From NCBI RefSeq assembly GCF_001401755.1, contig NZ_AVQK01000018.1:62001-126000 (forward strand): a DNA stretch of 64,000 nt, given 5' to 3'. The stretch is from Aquimarina longa SW024 (GTDB lineage: Bacteria > Bacteroidota > Bacteroidia > Flavobacteriales > Flavobacteriaceae). How positions within the stretch are numbered: position 1 is the stretch's first letter; each line of letters starts with the position of its first letter. Shown here piece by piece: positions 54,169 through 63,407 of the stretch. The position numbers and the translations under genes are program-made. The notes beneath the pieces were generated by a model. That model saw nothing but the letters and a program-made list of their open reading frames with translations, ran no database searches and was not told the DNA's origin.

Positions 54169-56271
54169 ATGGAAAACCACGAACATCACAATCACGAAGA
54201 AATGGACCATTCTAAAATGGACCATTCAAAGATGAAGCACAAAAAAGAAGACCACTCTAAAATGAACCACGGAAGCGGTGGTCATTCTGGTCATAATCCT
54301 GGTCACGGTCAAATGGGTCACGACCATCACAAAATGATGATTGCCGATTTTCGAAAACGGTTTTGGGTAACTCTTGTTCTTACCGTTCCAATTCTATTCT
54401 TATCCCCAATGATTCAAGAATTTTTTGGATATGAATTTCTCTTACCAGGAAACCCATATATCCTATTTGCACTTTCCACCGTAGTGTATTTCTATGGTGG
54501 CTGGCCATTTTTAAAAGGATTTTGGTCAGAAATAAAGAAGGGTTCACCAGGGATGATGACCCTAATTTCTATGGCTATTAGCGTCGCCTACTTTTATAGT
54601 ACCGCTACAGTATTCGGTTTACGTGGTGAAGATTTTTTCTGGGAACTTTCAACACTAATCGCAATTATGCTTTTAGGCCATTGGATAGAAATGAAAAGCG
54701 TACTAGGTGCATCAAAAGCCCTACAGCTTTTAGTAAGTATGATGCCAGCCGAAGCTCACAGGGTAAAGGGTGATACCATAGAAGATATTCCCTTGGAAGA
54801 TTTGTTAAAAGACGATGTGATTTTAGTAAAGCCTGGTGAAAAAGTTCCTGCTGATGGGATTATAGTAGATGGTTCGAGTTACTTAAATGAATCAATGCTT
54901 ACAGGGGAATCCAAACCTGTAAAAAAAGATGAAAATGATAAAGTAATTGGTGGCTCGGTAAACGGCAATAGCACCTTAAAGGTTAAGGTAGAACATACAG
55001 GTAAGGATAGTTATCTCAATAAGGTCATCAAAATGGTTGAGGAAGCACAAAAGACCAAATCTAAAATGCAAAACCTTTCAGACAGGGCTGCAAAATGGTT
55101 AACCTACATTGCTTTGGCTATTGGTTTTGGAACATTGGCCGTTTGGCTCATTTTAGGCTTTCCTTTTGTATATGCCTTAGAGAGAATGGTGACGGTTATG
55201 GTTATTGCTTGCCCGCACGCATTAGGACTTGCCATTCCGTTAGTTGTTGCTATATCTACCGCAGTATCTGCCCAAAATGGCTTATTGATAAGGAATCGAA
55301 CAGCTTTTGAAGAATCCCGAAAAATATCAGCTTTATTGTTTGATAAAACTGGAACATTGACGAAAGGTGATTTTGGTGTCACAAGAGTTGAATCCACAAA
55401 CCAAGATTATTCAACAGAAGAAATCTTAAGGCTTTCAAGTGCTTTGGAACAGAGCTCGGAACATCCTATTGCAGTTGGAATTATAAAAAAGGTCAAAGAA
55501 GATAATATTACAATTCCTAACCCAGAAAATTTCAATGCCATTACAGGTAAAGGTGTAGAAGCTAATGTTGAAGGAAAGCAAGTTAAGGTAGTAAGTCCTG
55601 GATATTTAAGAGATGAAAAAATCACTATTCCTGAAGATGCTTATAGTGACGCTGCTGAAACTGTTGTGTTTGTATTAATCGATGGTCAGCTAGCAGGATA
55701 CATCGCTCTTGCTGATGAAATAAGACCAGAATCTGCGGATGCGATTAAAGTGTTCAAAAAGAACAACATCAAGGTATTGATGGCTACTGGCGATAACGAA
55801 AAGACAGCTAAAGCCGTAAGTGAAAAATTAGGATTAGACGGTTACTACGCAGAGGTGTTACCACATCAAAAAGTGGAAATCGTAGAAAAGCTTCAAATCG
55901 AAGGTGAGTTTGTAGCAATGACAGGAGATGGTGTAAACGATGCACCTGCGCTTGCAAAAGCTAATGTTGGAATCGCAGTAGGCTCTGGTACTGATGTAGC
56001 TGCTGAAACTGCCGATATTATATTGGTAAATAGCAATCCGCAGGATATAGCTAACCTAATTCTATTTGGAAAAGCTACTTATAATAAAATGATTCAGAAT
56101 TTAATATGGGCGACGGGTTATAATGTAGTAGCCATTCCTTTAGCTGCTGGAGTACTGTATTCTTCAGGGTTTGTTTTAGGGCCGGCAGTAGGTGCGGTAT
56201 TTATGAGTTTAAGTACTATTATAGTGGCTATTAATGCGCAATTATTGAAGCGAAAAATTGGTAAAAAGTAA
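54169..56271 (+). CDS. copB: Copper-exporting P-type ATPase CopB type
   Basis: 700 residues. His/Met-rich N-terminus (first 60: HNHEEMDHSKMDHSKMKHKK), then eight predicted helices. The transmembrane metal motif is Cys348-Pro-His (CPHALGLAIPL), typical of CopB (P1B-3), which moves Cu(II) or Ag rather than CPC-type Cu(I) export. Phosphorylated Asp392 in DKTGTLT; TGES loop; HP motif in EHPIAVG; GDGVND hinge. It removes metal from the cytoplasm. The stop directly abuts the next ATG. Confidence 0.94.
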   Translation: MENHEHHNHEEMDHSKMDHSKMKHKKEDHSKMNHGSGGHSGHNPGHGQMGHDHHKMMIADFRKRFWVTLVLTVPILFLSPMIQEFFGYEFLLPGNPYILFALSTVVYFYGGWPFLKGFWSEIKKGSPGMMTLISMAISVAYFYSTATVFGLRGEDFFWELSTLIAIMLLGHWIEMKSVLGASKALQLLVSMMPAEAHRVKGDTIEDIPLEDLLKDDVILVKPGEKVPADGIIVDGSSYLNESMLTGESKPVKKDENDKVIGGSVNGNSTLKVKVEHTGKDSYLNKVIKMVEEAQKTKSKMQNLSDRAAKWLTYIALAIGFGTLAVWLILGFPFVYALERMVTVMVIACPHALGLAIPLVVAISTAVSAQNGLLIRNRTAFEESRKISALLFDKTGTLTKGDFGVTRVESTNQDYSTEEILRLSSALEQSSEHPIAVGIIKKVKEDNITIPNPENFNAITGKGVEANVEGKQVKVVSPGYLRDEKITIPEDAYSDAAETVVFVLIDGQLAGYIALADEIRPESADAIKVFKKNNIKVLMATGDNEKTAKAVSEKLGLDGYYAEVLPHQKVEIVEKLQIEGEFVAMTGDGVNDAPALAKANVGIAVGSGTDVAAETADIILVNSNPQDIANLILFGKATYNKMIQNLIWATGYNVVAIPLAAGVLYSSGFVLGPAVGAVFMSLSTIIVAINAQLLKRKIGKK

Positions 56272-57501
56272 ATGGATAGGAAAGAAAAACTCAACAGGAT
56301 ATTTTTAATCCTATTGAGTTTATTTGTAGTAATGTTAGGGTATGGTATTTTATTACCAACCCTTCCCTACTATACCGAAAGATTAGCTTTAAAAGACAAC
56401 CTCGATACTGACCTTATCAACTTCCATATTGGACTGCTAACGAGTATTTATCCATTTTTTCAATTAGTATTTGTAGTGGTTTGGGGCAAGCTATCTGATA
56501 AATACGGACGTAAACCAATTATAATAATAGGTCTTATTGGTTTTGTAATAATGCAATTACTTACTGGTCTTGCAACATCGCTGACTATGCTGTATGTTGC
56601 ACGCATATTTGGTGGCATATTCACATCCTCTGTTATTCCCGTAAGTAATGCTTATTTAAGTGATATCACTTCAGAAAAACGAAGAACGAAGATTATGGCT
56701 TGGTCTGGAGTTTCAATAAGTTCTGGTCTTATTTTTGGTCCCGTAATTGGTGGTTTCTTATCACAAACAGATTTACATTTAGAATATTCGTTTGGACAAT
56801 TACACTTAAACCAGTTTTCTATCCCTTTTGTTTTTGTTGCCATAGTGGGGTTAATGGTATTGTTTATAGTAGTTAAATGGCTTCAAAATTCAAAGCAAGT
56901 CAGTAAATTCAAATCTAAGAAAGTAATATTTCATTTTTCGTTTAGCAGGTATTTTGTTGCTCTGCTGTTACTCTCGTTTGTGATACAATTTGTAGTAACC
57001 TTATTTGAAACAGTCTTTTCAATCTATGGTAAAGATGAATTAGCATTTAATAGTAACCAAGTAGGCATTGGCTTTATGCTTTGTGGATCAGTAATGGCAA
57101 TTTTGCAACCAGTTTTTGCCAGTTATGGCGAAAAGATCTTATCAGCAAAAAATCAAATTGCTTTAGGGCTACTAATATCTGGAATATCCTTAATTATCTT
57201 TCCATTTTTTAATAATGAATTCTTGGTCTATGGTTTAATTGTTGTTTTTGCCGCGGGTGGTGCCATGGTTACACCAAATTTGCTCTCGGCAGTTTCTTTG
57301 ATATCAAAGAAAAATACAGGAAGAAATATATCCATACAAAGTTCTACTAATAGCATCGGTCAAATTTTAGGACCAATTATAGGAACGTGGTTAGTTGCTG
57401 GTGGATTTTATTATCCTTTTATAATTGCTGGTGTTTCTATTTTACTGACTCTTGGATTGATTTTACCTTCTTTAAATCTCGATAAATTGAATAAAGAATG
57501 A
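56272..57501 (+). CDS. MFS exporter (TetA-like)
   Basis: 409 residues with 12 hydrophobic helices and the MFS loop motif GKLSDKYGRKPIIIIG, like TetA-type proton antiporters. No substrate is indicated. It starts on the base after the copB stop (TAA-ATG junction), so it is translationally coupled. The start region contains an inverted repeat (56288-56320). Confidence 0.85.
   Translation: MDRKEKLNRIFLILLSLFVVMLGYGILLPTLPYYTERLALKDNLDTDLINFHIGLLTSIYPFFQLVFVVVWGKLSDKYGRKPIIIIGLIGFVIMQLLTGLATSLTMLYVARIFGGIFTSSVIPVSNAYLSDITSEKRRTKIMAWSGVSISSGLIFGPVIGGFLSQTDLHLEYSFGQLHLNQFSIPFVFVAIVGLMVLFIVVKWLQNSKQVSKFKSKKVIFHFSFSRYFVALLLLSFVIQFVVTLFETVFSIYGKDELAFNSNQVGIGFMLCGSVMAILQPVFASYGEKILSAKNQIALGLLISGISLIIFPFFNNEFLVYGLIVVFAAGGAMVTPNLLSAVSLISKKNTGRNISIQSSTNSIGQILGPIIGTWLVAGGFYYPFIIAGVSILLTLGLILPSLNLDKLNKE
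56288..56320 (+). promoter_or_regulatory. Hairpin in the start of the MFS gene
   Basis: AACTCAACAGGAT (56288-56300) and ATCCTATTGAGTT (56308-56320) form a 13-bp stem with one mismatch and a seven-base T-rich loop. It sits within the first 17 codons. It might reduce translation or stop transcription after copB. Confidence 0.4.
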
Positions 57502-57567
57502 TTTCAAAACGAATATTAGATTTTTAGCTTACAAAACATAAAAGTTATAAAAAACAACGGTAGACAG

Positions 57568-58722
57568 ATGATAAATATGCTTTTTAAGGACAATGAAAAT
57601 ATAACGCTGATACATTCTGGTGACGAATATTTCATTATGATGAAAGAAATCATTGAAAATGCGCGAGAAGAGATTCATTTACAGACTTACATCTTCGAAA
57701 ATGATGAAACAGGAAATGATATAGCAAATTGTTTAAAAGAAGCAGCACATCGAAATGTGAAGGTTTATATTCTATTAGATGCTTATGGCAGTTCGTCACT
57801 TACTGATAATTTTACAAAGGACTTGCAACAGAATGGAATATTTTTTCGATTTTTTTCGCCGTTATTTTCTTTCAACAATTTTTATTTAGGCAGAAGGATG
57901 CATCACAAAGTAATTGTAGCTGATGCTAAAATTGCAATGATAGGTGGAATAAATATTGCAAATAAATATCGCGGTAAAGAGAGTGATGAGCCTTGGTTAG
58001 ATTATGCTATAAAATTAGATTGCCCAGCGGCACAAGATTTACAAAAGCTATGTCTAGATTATTTCTTTAAAGATGGAAGTTCAAAAAAAATAAAACCTGT
58101 GTTACATTCTGCTGGAAAAACACTTGTTGGAATTAGACAAAACGATTGGCTCAAAAACAAAACAGAAGTATGTGACGCTTATATAAATTCTATTAATCAG
58201 GCCAAGAATGAAATAGTTATTGTTAGTTCTTATTTTCTACCAGGAAGAAGACTAAACAATACTATAATAGGTGCTTGTAAAAGAAAAGTAAAAGTAACGC
58301 TAATATTAGCAGGAATTAGTGATGTGCCTTTAATACGTAATGCAACCTCTTATTTATATTCATTGTTTTTAAAACAAAATGTGCTAATATATGAATGGAA
58401 TAAGTCTGTTGTACACGGCAAAGCAGCTGTGGTCGATAACAAATGGTCCACAATAGGCTCATTTAACCTCAATGACCTTAGCTGCTATGGAAGTATAGAA
58501 ATGAATGTTGAAATACATTCTCAAGATTTCGCAGAAATCCTGCTAAAAGATTTTGAAGATATAATAGAAAAATGCAATCAAATCACCAATACTAAACTAA
58601 AGAATAGAATAACTACATTAAATAAGTTAAAAAATTGGTTAGCCTATCACATTGTTAGAACGGCACTACACATTTTAACTTTTCTACCACATATAAAATT
58701 ACTTGAAAAGCAACATTTTTAA
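57568..58722 (+). CDS. Phospholipase D/cardiolipin synthase-like protein
   Basis: 384 residues with two HKD-type motifs: MHHKVIVADAKIAMIGGINI and VHGKAAVVDNKWSTIGSFNL, spaced about 180 residues apart as in cardiolipin synthases. No N-terminal membrane helices, unlike Cls, so a soluble or peripheral phosphatidyltransferase/hydrolase is likely. It could adjust membrane lipids under metal stress. Confidence 0.85.
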   Translation: MINMLFKDNENITLIHSGDEYFIMMKEIIENAREEIHLQTYIFENDETGNDIANCLKEAAHRNVKVYILLDAYGSSSLTDNFTKDLQQNGIFFRFFSPLFSFNNFYLGRRMHHKVIVADAKIAMIGGINIANKYRGKESDEPWLDYAIKLDCPAAQDLQKLCLDYFFKDGSSKKIKPVLHSAGKTLVGIRQNDWLKNKTEVCDAYINSINQAKNEIVIVSSYFLPGRRLNNTIIGACKRKVKVTLILAGISDVPLIRNATSYLYSLFLKQNVLIYEWNKSVVHGKAAVVDNKWSTIGSFNLNDLSCYGSIEMNVEIHSQDFAEILLKDFEDIIEKCNQITNTKLKNRITTLNKLKNWLAYHIVRTALHILTFLPHIKLLEKQHF

Positions 58723-58780
58723 AAAATGAGAGCCCTGTTTTTAGTCAAAAGCTTATGTTAACTTTAAAGAATTAGTTTCT

Positions 58781-59290
58781 ATGAATTCTCAAAAATCTAT
58801 TAAAACGATAAAAATATTAACTACAGGTGGCACAATTGAAGGTATAGATTCTGTAGATGAAGACGGAATCAAAACATCGAACCTAACTATCGAAGATTTA
58901 TTAAGCAATGCCAATGTTGATTTTGATTATTCGATTGAGAGTATCTTCAGAAAGGACAGCAGAGCTATTGATGAAAATGACAGGGCACTTTTAGCAAGAA
59001 AAATAAAAGAAACTAAAACGACTAAAATATTGATAACGCATGGCACTTTCACTATGGAAGATACCGCAAAATACATAGGAAAACTCAATCTTGGTAAGAC
59101 CATTGTCCTAGTTGGGTCTTTTATTCTAGGGACATCAAAAAATACCGATGCCCCATTTAATCTAGGTTTTGCAATAAGCTCATTACAATTTCTAAAACCA
59201 GACGTTTATATAGCTATGAACGGACAGATTTTTCAATGGGAAAATGTTACTAAAAATTTAGAAACCAACAAATTTGAGCATAATGCATAA
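58781..59290 (+). CDS. Asparaginase N-terminal domain protein (half-length)
   Basis: 169 residues. It contains TTGGTIEGID and THGTFTMEDTA, the two catalytic Thr motifs of type I/II asparaginases, but only about half their length, lacking the C-terminal domain. So a truncated or reduced enzyme, or a specialised amidohydrolase in which the first domain suffices. Confidence 0.75.
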   Translation: MNSQKSIKTIKILTTGGTIEGIDSVDEDGIKTSNLTIEDLLSNANVDFDYSIESIFRKDSRAIDENDRALLARKIKETKTTKILITHGTFTMEDTAKYIGKLNLGKTIVLVGSFILGTSKNTDAPFNLGFAISSLQFLKPDVYIAMNGQIFQWENVTKNLETNKFEHNA

Positions 59291-59301
59291 CAATATAAAA
59301 G

Positions 59302-60219
59302 ATGTTTGGAACTTCAATACATTGGACTACTTTTTTCTATCTTTTATTAGATACGGTCATTGTATTGTTTACACTTTACTATTCAACACGAAAGTATTCC
59401 AGTGGTTATAAAAGGTTTTTCTATCTGGGCATCCTGTTTATAACATACAATCTAACAGGTGGGTTCTTACCCATTGAAAATTTCCCAGGACCTCTCATTC
59501 TTCAATATATAATAACTTATGGTGTTGCTATAGCGTTATGCGTTTATATCGTTTACTACTTGTACAAGGAATATGATATTGTGGTTTTAAAATATAATTC
59601 TTCTATACGAAATTTAGCAATTTTAGTCTCAGCAAGTTTCATCGTTCTATTCCTAATCCCGTACTTCTTTACACATTCGTTGAACTCTTCAAGATTGCTT
59701 TTCACAATACCAATCTCGATAATTGCCTTTTTATTTTTAGGGATGTTTTACGAGAGGATTTCTAATCCAAGTAACCCAAATGAATATATATTACGTCGTA
59801 ACAGATTATCAATGGTTAGTGTGGCAAGTATAGCTCTACTACCCGTACTGACATTTATTGGAGATTACCAATGGTTGACTTTTACAGTTATGAATGCCTC
59901 TTTCTACGCTATTACTATTATTGAGATTGATAGACATATTTATTTTTTAGAAAATAAGACTAAGATGTATGAAGTATTCGCAATGAGCAAAGAACAGGCA
60001 ATCAACTCAGCCGATGTAAAAATTATTTATGAAAATTTGACAAGAAGAGAAATAGAGATTACCTTGTCCATTCTCGGCAATCTTAGTTATAAACAAATTG
60101 CCAAGGATTTATTCATTGCAGAAAGTACAGTGTCAAAACACGCCTCTAACATCTACAAAAAAACAGGCGCAAAGAATAGAAGGCAATTTATTTCTCGCTA
60201 CAGAAAAAAATCGAAATAG
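59302..60219 (+). CDS. LuxR-type regulator with membrane sensor
   Basis: 305 residues: about seven hydrophobic helices (FFYLLLDTVIVLFTLYYS and onward), then a C-terminal LuxR HTH (LTRREIEITLSILGNLSYKQ, IAESTVSKHASNIYKKTG). It is likely an inner-membrane one-component regulator; signal unknown. The last gene before the mobile-element part. Confidence 0.82.
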   Translation: MFGTSIHWTTFFYLLLDTVIVLFTLYYSTRKYSSGYKRFFYLGILFITYNLTGGFLPIENFPGPLILQYIITYGVAIALCVYIVYYLYKEYDIVVLKYNSSIRNLAILVSASFIVLFLIPYFFTHSLNSSRLLFTIPISIIAFLFLGMFYERISNPSNPNEYILRRNRLSMVSVASIALLPVLTFIGDYQWLTFTVMNASFYAITIIEIDRHIYFLENKTKMYEVFAMSKEQAINSADVKIIYENLTRREIEITLSILGNLSYKQIAKDLFIAESTVSKHASNIYKKTGAKNRRQFISRYRKKSK

Positions 60220-60245
60220 CGCTATTCTTAGGTTTACAGTATTTA

Positions 60246-60283
60246 CCGTAGGAATATACGGTTGATTCCGTACATAACTACGG
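60246..60283. promoter_or_regulatory. Two CCGTA-N6-TACGG inverted repeats
   Basis: CCGTA (60246-60250), six bases, TACGG (60257-60261); then CCGTA (60268-60272), six bases, TACGG (60279-60283). The two repeats are exactly 22 bases apart, about two turns of DNA, upstream of the RteC-domain gene. The rest of the 229-base gap is AT-rich. Confidence 0.6.
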
Positions 60284-60448
60284 AATAAAATACGCTTCTT
60301 TCAAAATTATGTTAGTACTTTACGATTAGTTCTTTAGCTCATTCTTAGTGTAAAACTTCTATTTTTAAAGTATGGTACTACGCATAGATACCAAAGAATT
60401 CTAACAACTAAACTACCCAAACCTAGATGGACTTAACTGTATTTATGG

Positions 60449-61291
60449 ATGCAATTGGATTTAAAAACATTATGCGAAAATCTTCTCGAAGAGTTGAACG
60501 GGATAAGGCTCGAAAATCTACCGATTTTGGAGCAATCTTATCGTTCTATAGAGTTAAGTAGAAATTTACTTAGTGTTTTCAAAAGAGAAATTTTGGTCAA
60601 TGATTTTGAAAGTGTCGATAAAGAAATAATCTTTTTCAAGAAAATTAAGCAAATACCATTAGTCAAGCTTATTTACTTCTCTGAGATTCATTCTTTTGAA
60701 ATTCAATTCCCAAAAGCGGACAGAGCTGCCCAGTTAAAATTTGTAAAAAAGAAGATTAACAAATTAAATCGATTTTTCCTTTATAATCTTGACTTCGGTC
60801 AATATGTAAAATCTGGGGCAACTCACTTCGATAAAGCTTATTATACCAGAAGCCATCTTGATATTTACCATATTACTACTTCCAAATTTTATTTTCAAGA
60901 CCCTGATTTTTGTACACCAAGAGATATGCTTTTGGGAAAGTTCAAGGCGTATATTTCTCTTATCAACTATATGGACCAAAAGAAACATTCTATTAAAAAT
61001 AAATTGAACGGTAATAGTGTGAATATAAAACCTACGGAAAAAATTCCTTGGCCATTCACAAATACGGATTGGGTAGAACTTCTCTATGCATTATCTGCTA
61101 GTGGAATTGCGAAACAAAAAGGTCTTAGTATTATTAGAATATCTAAAATATTGGAAGAGGTATTTGACTTTACCCCAAAGGAAATCTACAAAACCTTTCA
61201 AGACATCAAAAACCGCAAAAATAGCCGGACATTGTTTCTTGACCAACTGACTGCCTCACTTCTTTCGGAAATGGACAAAAGTGAGGAATAG
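60449..61291 (+). CDS. RteC-domain protein
   Basis: 280 residues matching RteC-type proteins: EIHSFEIQFPKADRAAQLKF, NRFFLYNLDFGQYVKSGATH and a C-terminal helical TDWVELLYALSASGIA. In Bacteroides conjugative transposons RteC activates excision genes. This marks the start of an integrative or mobilisable element backbone. Confidence 0.85.
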   Translation: MQLDLKTLCENLLEELNGIRLENLPILEQSYRSIELSRNLLSVFKREILVNDFESVDKEIIFFKKIKQIPLVKLIYFSEIHSFEIQFPKADRAAQLKFVKKKINKLNRFFLYNLDFGQYVKSGATHFDKAYYTRSHLDIYHITTSKFYFQDPDFCTPRDMLLGKFKAYISLINYMDQKKHSIKNKLNGNSVNIKPTEKIPWPFTNTDWVELLYALSASGIAKQKGLSIIRISKILEEVFDFTPKEIYKTFQDIKNRKNSRTLFLDQLTASLLSEMDKSEE

Positions 61292-61327
61292 TTATTCGTT
61301 TGCCCTTCTTTTATTCTTTAAAATAAG

Positions 61328-61350
61328 ACCGTACTACGGTTGACCTACGG
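61328..61350. promoter_or_regulatory. ACCGTACTACGGT palindrome plus extra TACGG
   Basis: ACCGTA and TACGGT flank one base at 61328-61340. Another TACGG lies at 61346-61350 and a further one at 61409-61413. Related to the sites at 60246-60283 and 61467-61479. This lies in the 312-base gap between the RteC and HTH genes, which holds no gene. Confidence 0.55.
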
Positions 61351-61466
61351 TAATCACATTGTACACCTGTTTTCCATAAATTTTGATACAATTTAAAGGT
61401 CTCTTAATTACGGAAACTCAAGAAAACAGCACTAAAACAAATCAAATTTCAAGATGTTAAATTTTG

Positions 61467-61479
61467 ACCGTAGTACGGT
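61467..61479. promoter_or_regulatory. ACCGTAGTACGGT palindrome
   Basis: The same palindrome as at 61328 with the centre base changed from C to G, 139 bases downstream, both followed by TG. A likely binding site for a protein of the element, upstream of the HTH gene. Confidence 0.55.
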
Positions 61480-61603
61480 TGTACTGGGGAATAAAATCCA
61501 TTAAAGCTATTCAAATTTGTAGAACGAAAGTCAAATCAGGTTAAGGGCTATCAAATTAAAATATTGAAACCATGATAGCTCTTTTCTTTAAAACCGTTCT
61601 ATT

Positions 61604-61888
61604 ATGCCGACAAGTATTATTACAACAGACGACCTTCGGGAATTCAAAATGGAATTGCTCGATGACATTAAAAAATTATTATCCAAACAAGCTACTGGGA
61701 AGCTCAAAAAATATCTAAAATCTTCTGAGGTTATGGATGTGCTTCAGGTAAGTCCAGGCACATTACAAAACCTTCGTATCAACGGAACACTACCATATAC
61801 CAAGGTTGGTGGCATCATCTACTACGACGCTGAAGAAATCCAAAATGTGATGACTGCCAATCGTGTACAACACGGTCTTAGCTCTTAG
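61604..61888 (+). CDS. Excisionase-like helix-turn-helix protein
   Basis: 94 residues with a MerR/Xis-like HTH (YLKSSEVMDVLQVSPGTLQN, LRINGTLPYTKVGGIIYYD). Short, basic-leaning helix-turn-helix of the excisionase type, regularly next to RteC-like genes in Bacteroidota elements. Confidence 0.85.
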   Translation: MPTSIITTDDLREFKMELLDDIKKLLSKQATGKLKKYLKSSEVMDVLQVSPGTLQNLRINGTLPYTKVGGIIYYDAEEIQNVMTANRVQHGLSS

Positions 61889-61891
61889 GGT

Positions 61892-62644
61892 ATGAACTAT
61901 ATAAAGCTACTTAACGCGGCTTTTGAGAAGTTCTATTTTGATGACCGCCTAAATCCCACCCATATCAGTTTGTATATGGCACTGTTCCAAGAATGGAACA
62001 GTTGCCGTTTTATGGATGAATTCTACGTGAACCGTAGGGAACTAATGCGCTGTGCTAAAATCGGTTCAAAATCTACTTACCATAGATGCATTGTGGATTT
62101 AGATACTTGGCAATATCTGTCCTATTATCCTTCCAACAATCCTTACAAAGGTAGTAAAATCAAGATGTCCATAATTGGTACAAGTAGCGAACCAGTTATG
62201 GGACAGTACCATCCCGAATTAGAACTGCTTGCAGAACAGTACTATCCCAGAGGTGTACCACTAGAGGGACACCACCATCCCAAAAACGGACAAGTTGTGT
62301 ACCAAAACCATCCCATAGGTGGACAAGCATTGGTATCTAATATAAACAATACCAAACAAGAAAACAATATAAAACAGCCAAATGGCAGGCAGGCCGTTAT
62401 TTTATTTTTTGAAGAAAAAGGTTTTGATGCTGATGAAGCAAAAAAATTCTATGAGCACTATGCAGATCGGGAATGGAAAACAAGTGATGGAAAGCCAATA
62501 CGAGATTGGCGCTCATTGGCCACAAATTGGATGGATAGAACTGAGCTTTTCGAAGAAGAAAACAGACCAAACAAAAAACAGGCATCCCAAATCAAGGACA
62601 ACTTGCGGACCACTAAAAACAAAGATTATGGACAACCCCTCTAA
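61892..62644 (+). CDS. DnaD-like replication organiser
   Basis: 250 residues. The N-terminal 110 form a winged-helix-like domain (THISLYMALFQEWNSCRF, YVNRRELMRCAKIGSKSTYH). A tandem low-complexity stretch with repeated HP/YP pairs follows, then a DnaD/phage-type C-terminal motif (FYEHYADREWKTSDGKPI, RDWRSLATNWM). It likely loads replication or binds the origin. Its end overlaps the ATPase gene in another frame. Confidence 0.7.
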   Translation: MNYIKLLNAAFEKFYFDDRLNPTHISLYMALFQEWNSCRFMDEFYVNRRELMRCAKIGSKSTYHRCIVDLDTWQYLSYYPSNNPYKGSKIKMSIIGTSSEPVMGQYHPELELLAEQYYPRGVPLEGHHHPKNGQVVYQNHPIGGQALVSNINNTKQENNIKQPNGRQAVILFFEEKGFDADEAKKFYEHYADREWKTSDGKPIRDWRSLATNWMDRTELFEEENRPNKKQASQIKDNLRTTKNKDYGQPL

Positions 62645-63290
62645 AATTATTGAAGGTGGCGTAGAATATTCACTGGGCAAGTTTGATGGAAAAAGCGTGA
62701 TGTATGACTTTCCAAAAATCCTAATTTATTTGAACGCCAAAGGCAAATTGTTATTTGGTAAAAATTTTAAGATTTACGATGAAGATAAAAGTATACTACT
62801 GAAGCTATGTTCTTACTTCATTAAGGATAAAGAGAATTGTGAAACCTACGGAATTGACATCGAAAAAGGCATCCTGCTTTCAGGCCCTGTTGGTTGTGGT
62901 AAGACCAGCCTGATGAAATTATTACGACATATCGTCCCAATGCAACGACCCTATGAAATGATTCCCTGTAGAAACGTGACGTTCAGCTTTAACCATTTGG
63001 GCTTTAAAACGGTCGAAGAATATGGCAATACCAAATTCTACTGTTTTGATGATTTAGGTATAGAACCTACCGGTCGGTTTTACGGCAAGGATTTAAATGT
63101 AATGGGTGAAGTACTACTCTCTCGCTATGAACTTTATCTAGATACCAAACATAAAATTAAAACACACGCCACTACAAACCTAAATGCTGAAGAGCTGGAA
63201 GAGCGTTATGGTAATCGTGTTCGTAGCAGAATGCGAGAATTGTTTAATCTCATTGCTTTTGAAACTAAGGCTAGAGATAAGCGGAAGTGA
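62628..63290 (+). CDS. DnaC-like AAA ATPase
   Basis: 220 residues from the ATG at 62628; longer frames read back into the previous gene. It has Walker A SGPVGCGKTSLMKLL, Walker B FYCFDDLG, and sensor-like ATTNLNAEELEERYG, as in helicase loaders (DnaC). With the DnaD-like gene it forms an initiation pair for element replication. Confidence 0.82.
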   Translation: MDNPSKIIEGGVEYSLGKFDGKSVMYDFPKILIYLNAKGKLLFGKNFKIYDEDKSILLKLCSYFIKDKENCETYGIDIEKGILLSGPVGCGKTSLMKLLRHIVPMQRPYEMIPCRNVTFSFNHLGFKTVEEYGNTKFYCFDDLGIEPTGRFYGKDLNVMGEVLLSRYELYLDTKHKIKTHATTNLNAEELEERYGNRVRSRMRELFNLIAFETKARDKRK

Positions 63291-63407
63291 ATTTTATGGA
63301 AAAACAGGGTCCAGTGCCTCATTAGCCTACTTTAAAAATAACTGAAAACTGTTTTCGTGAGCATTCGATTTTGCTATATTAGAGGCTATAACATTTCTTT
63401 TAAATCT

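Noticed and set aside
62203..62331. CRISPR-like short repeats around CCATCCC
   Set aside because: The units are short, unevenly spaced and inside a coding region, so they are protein-level repeats.
62382..62627. 82-residue N-terminal extension of the DnaC-like protein
   Set aside because: It reads out of frame through the DnaD-like gene; the family starts near the ATG at 62628.
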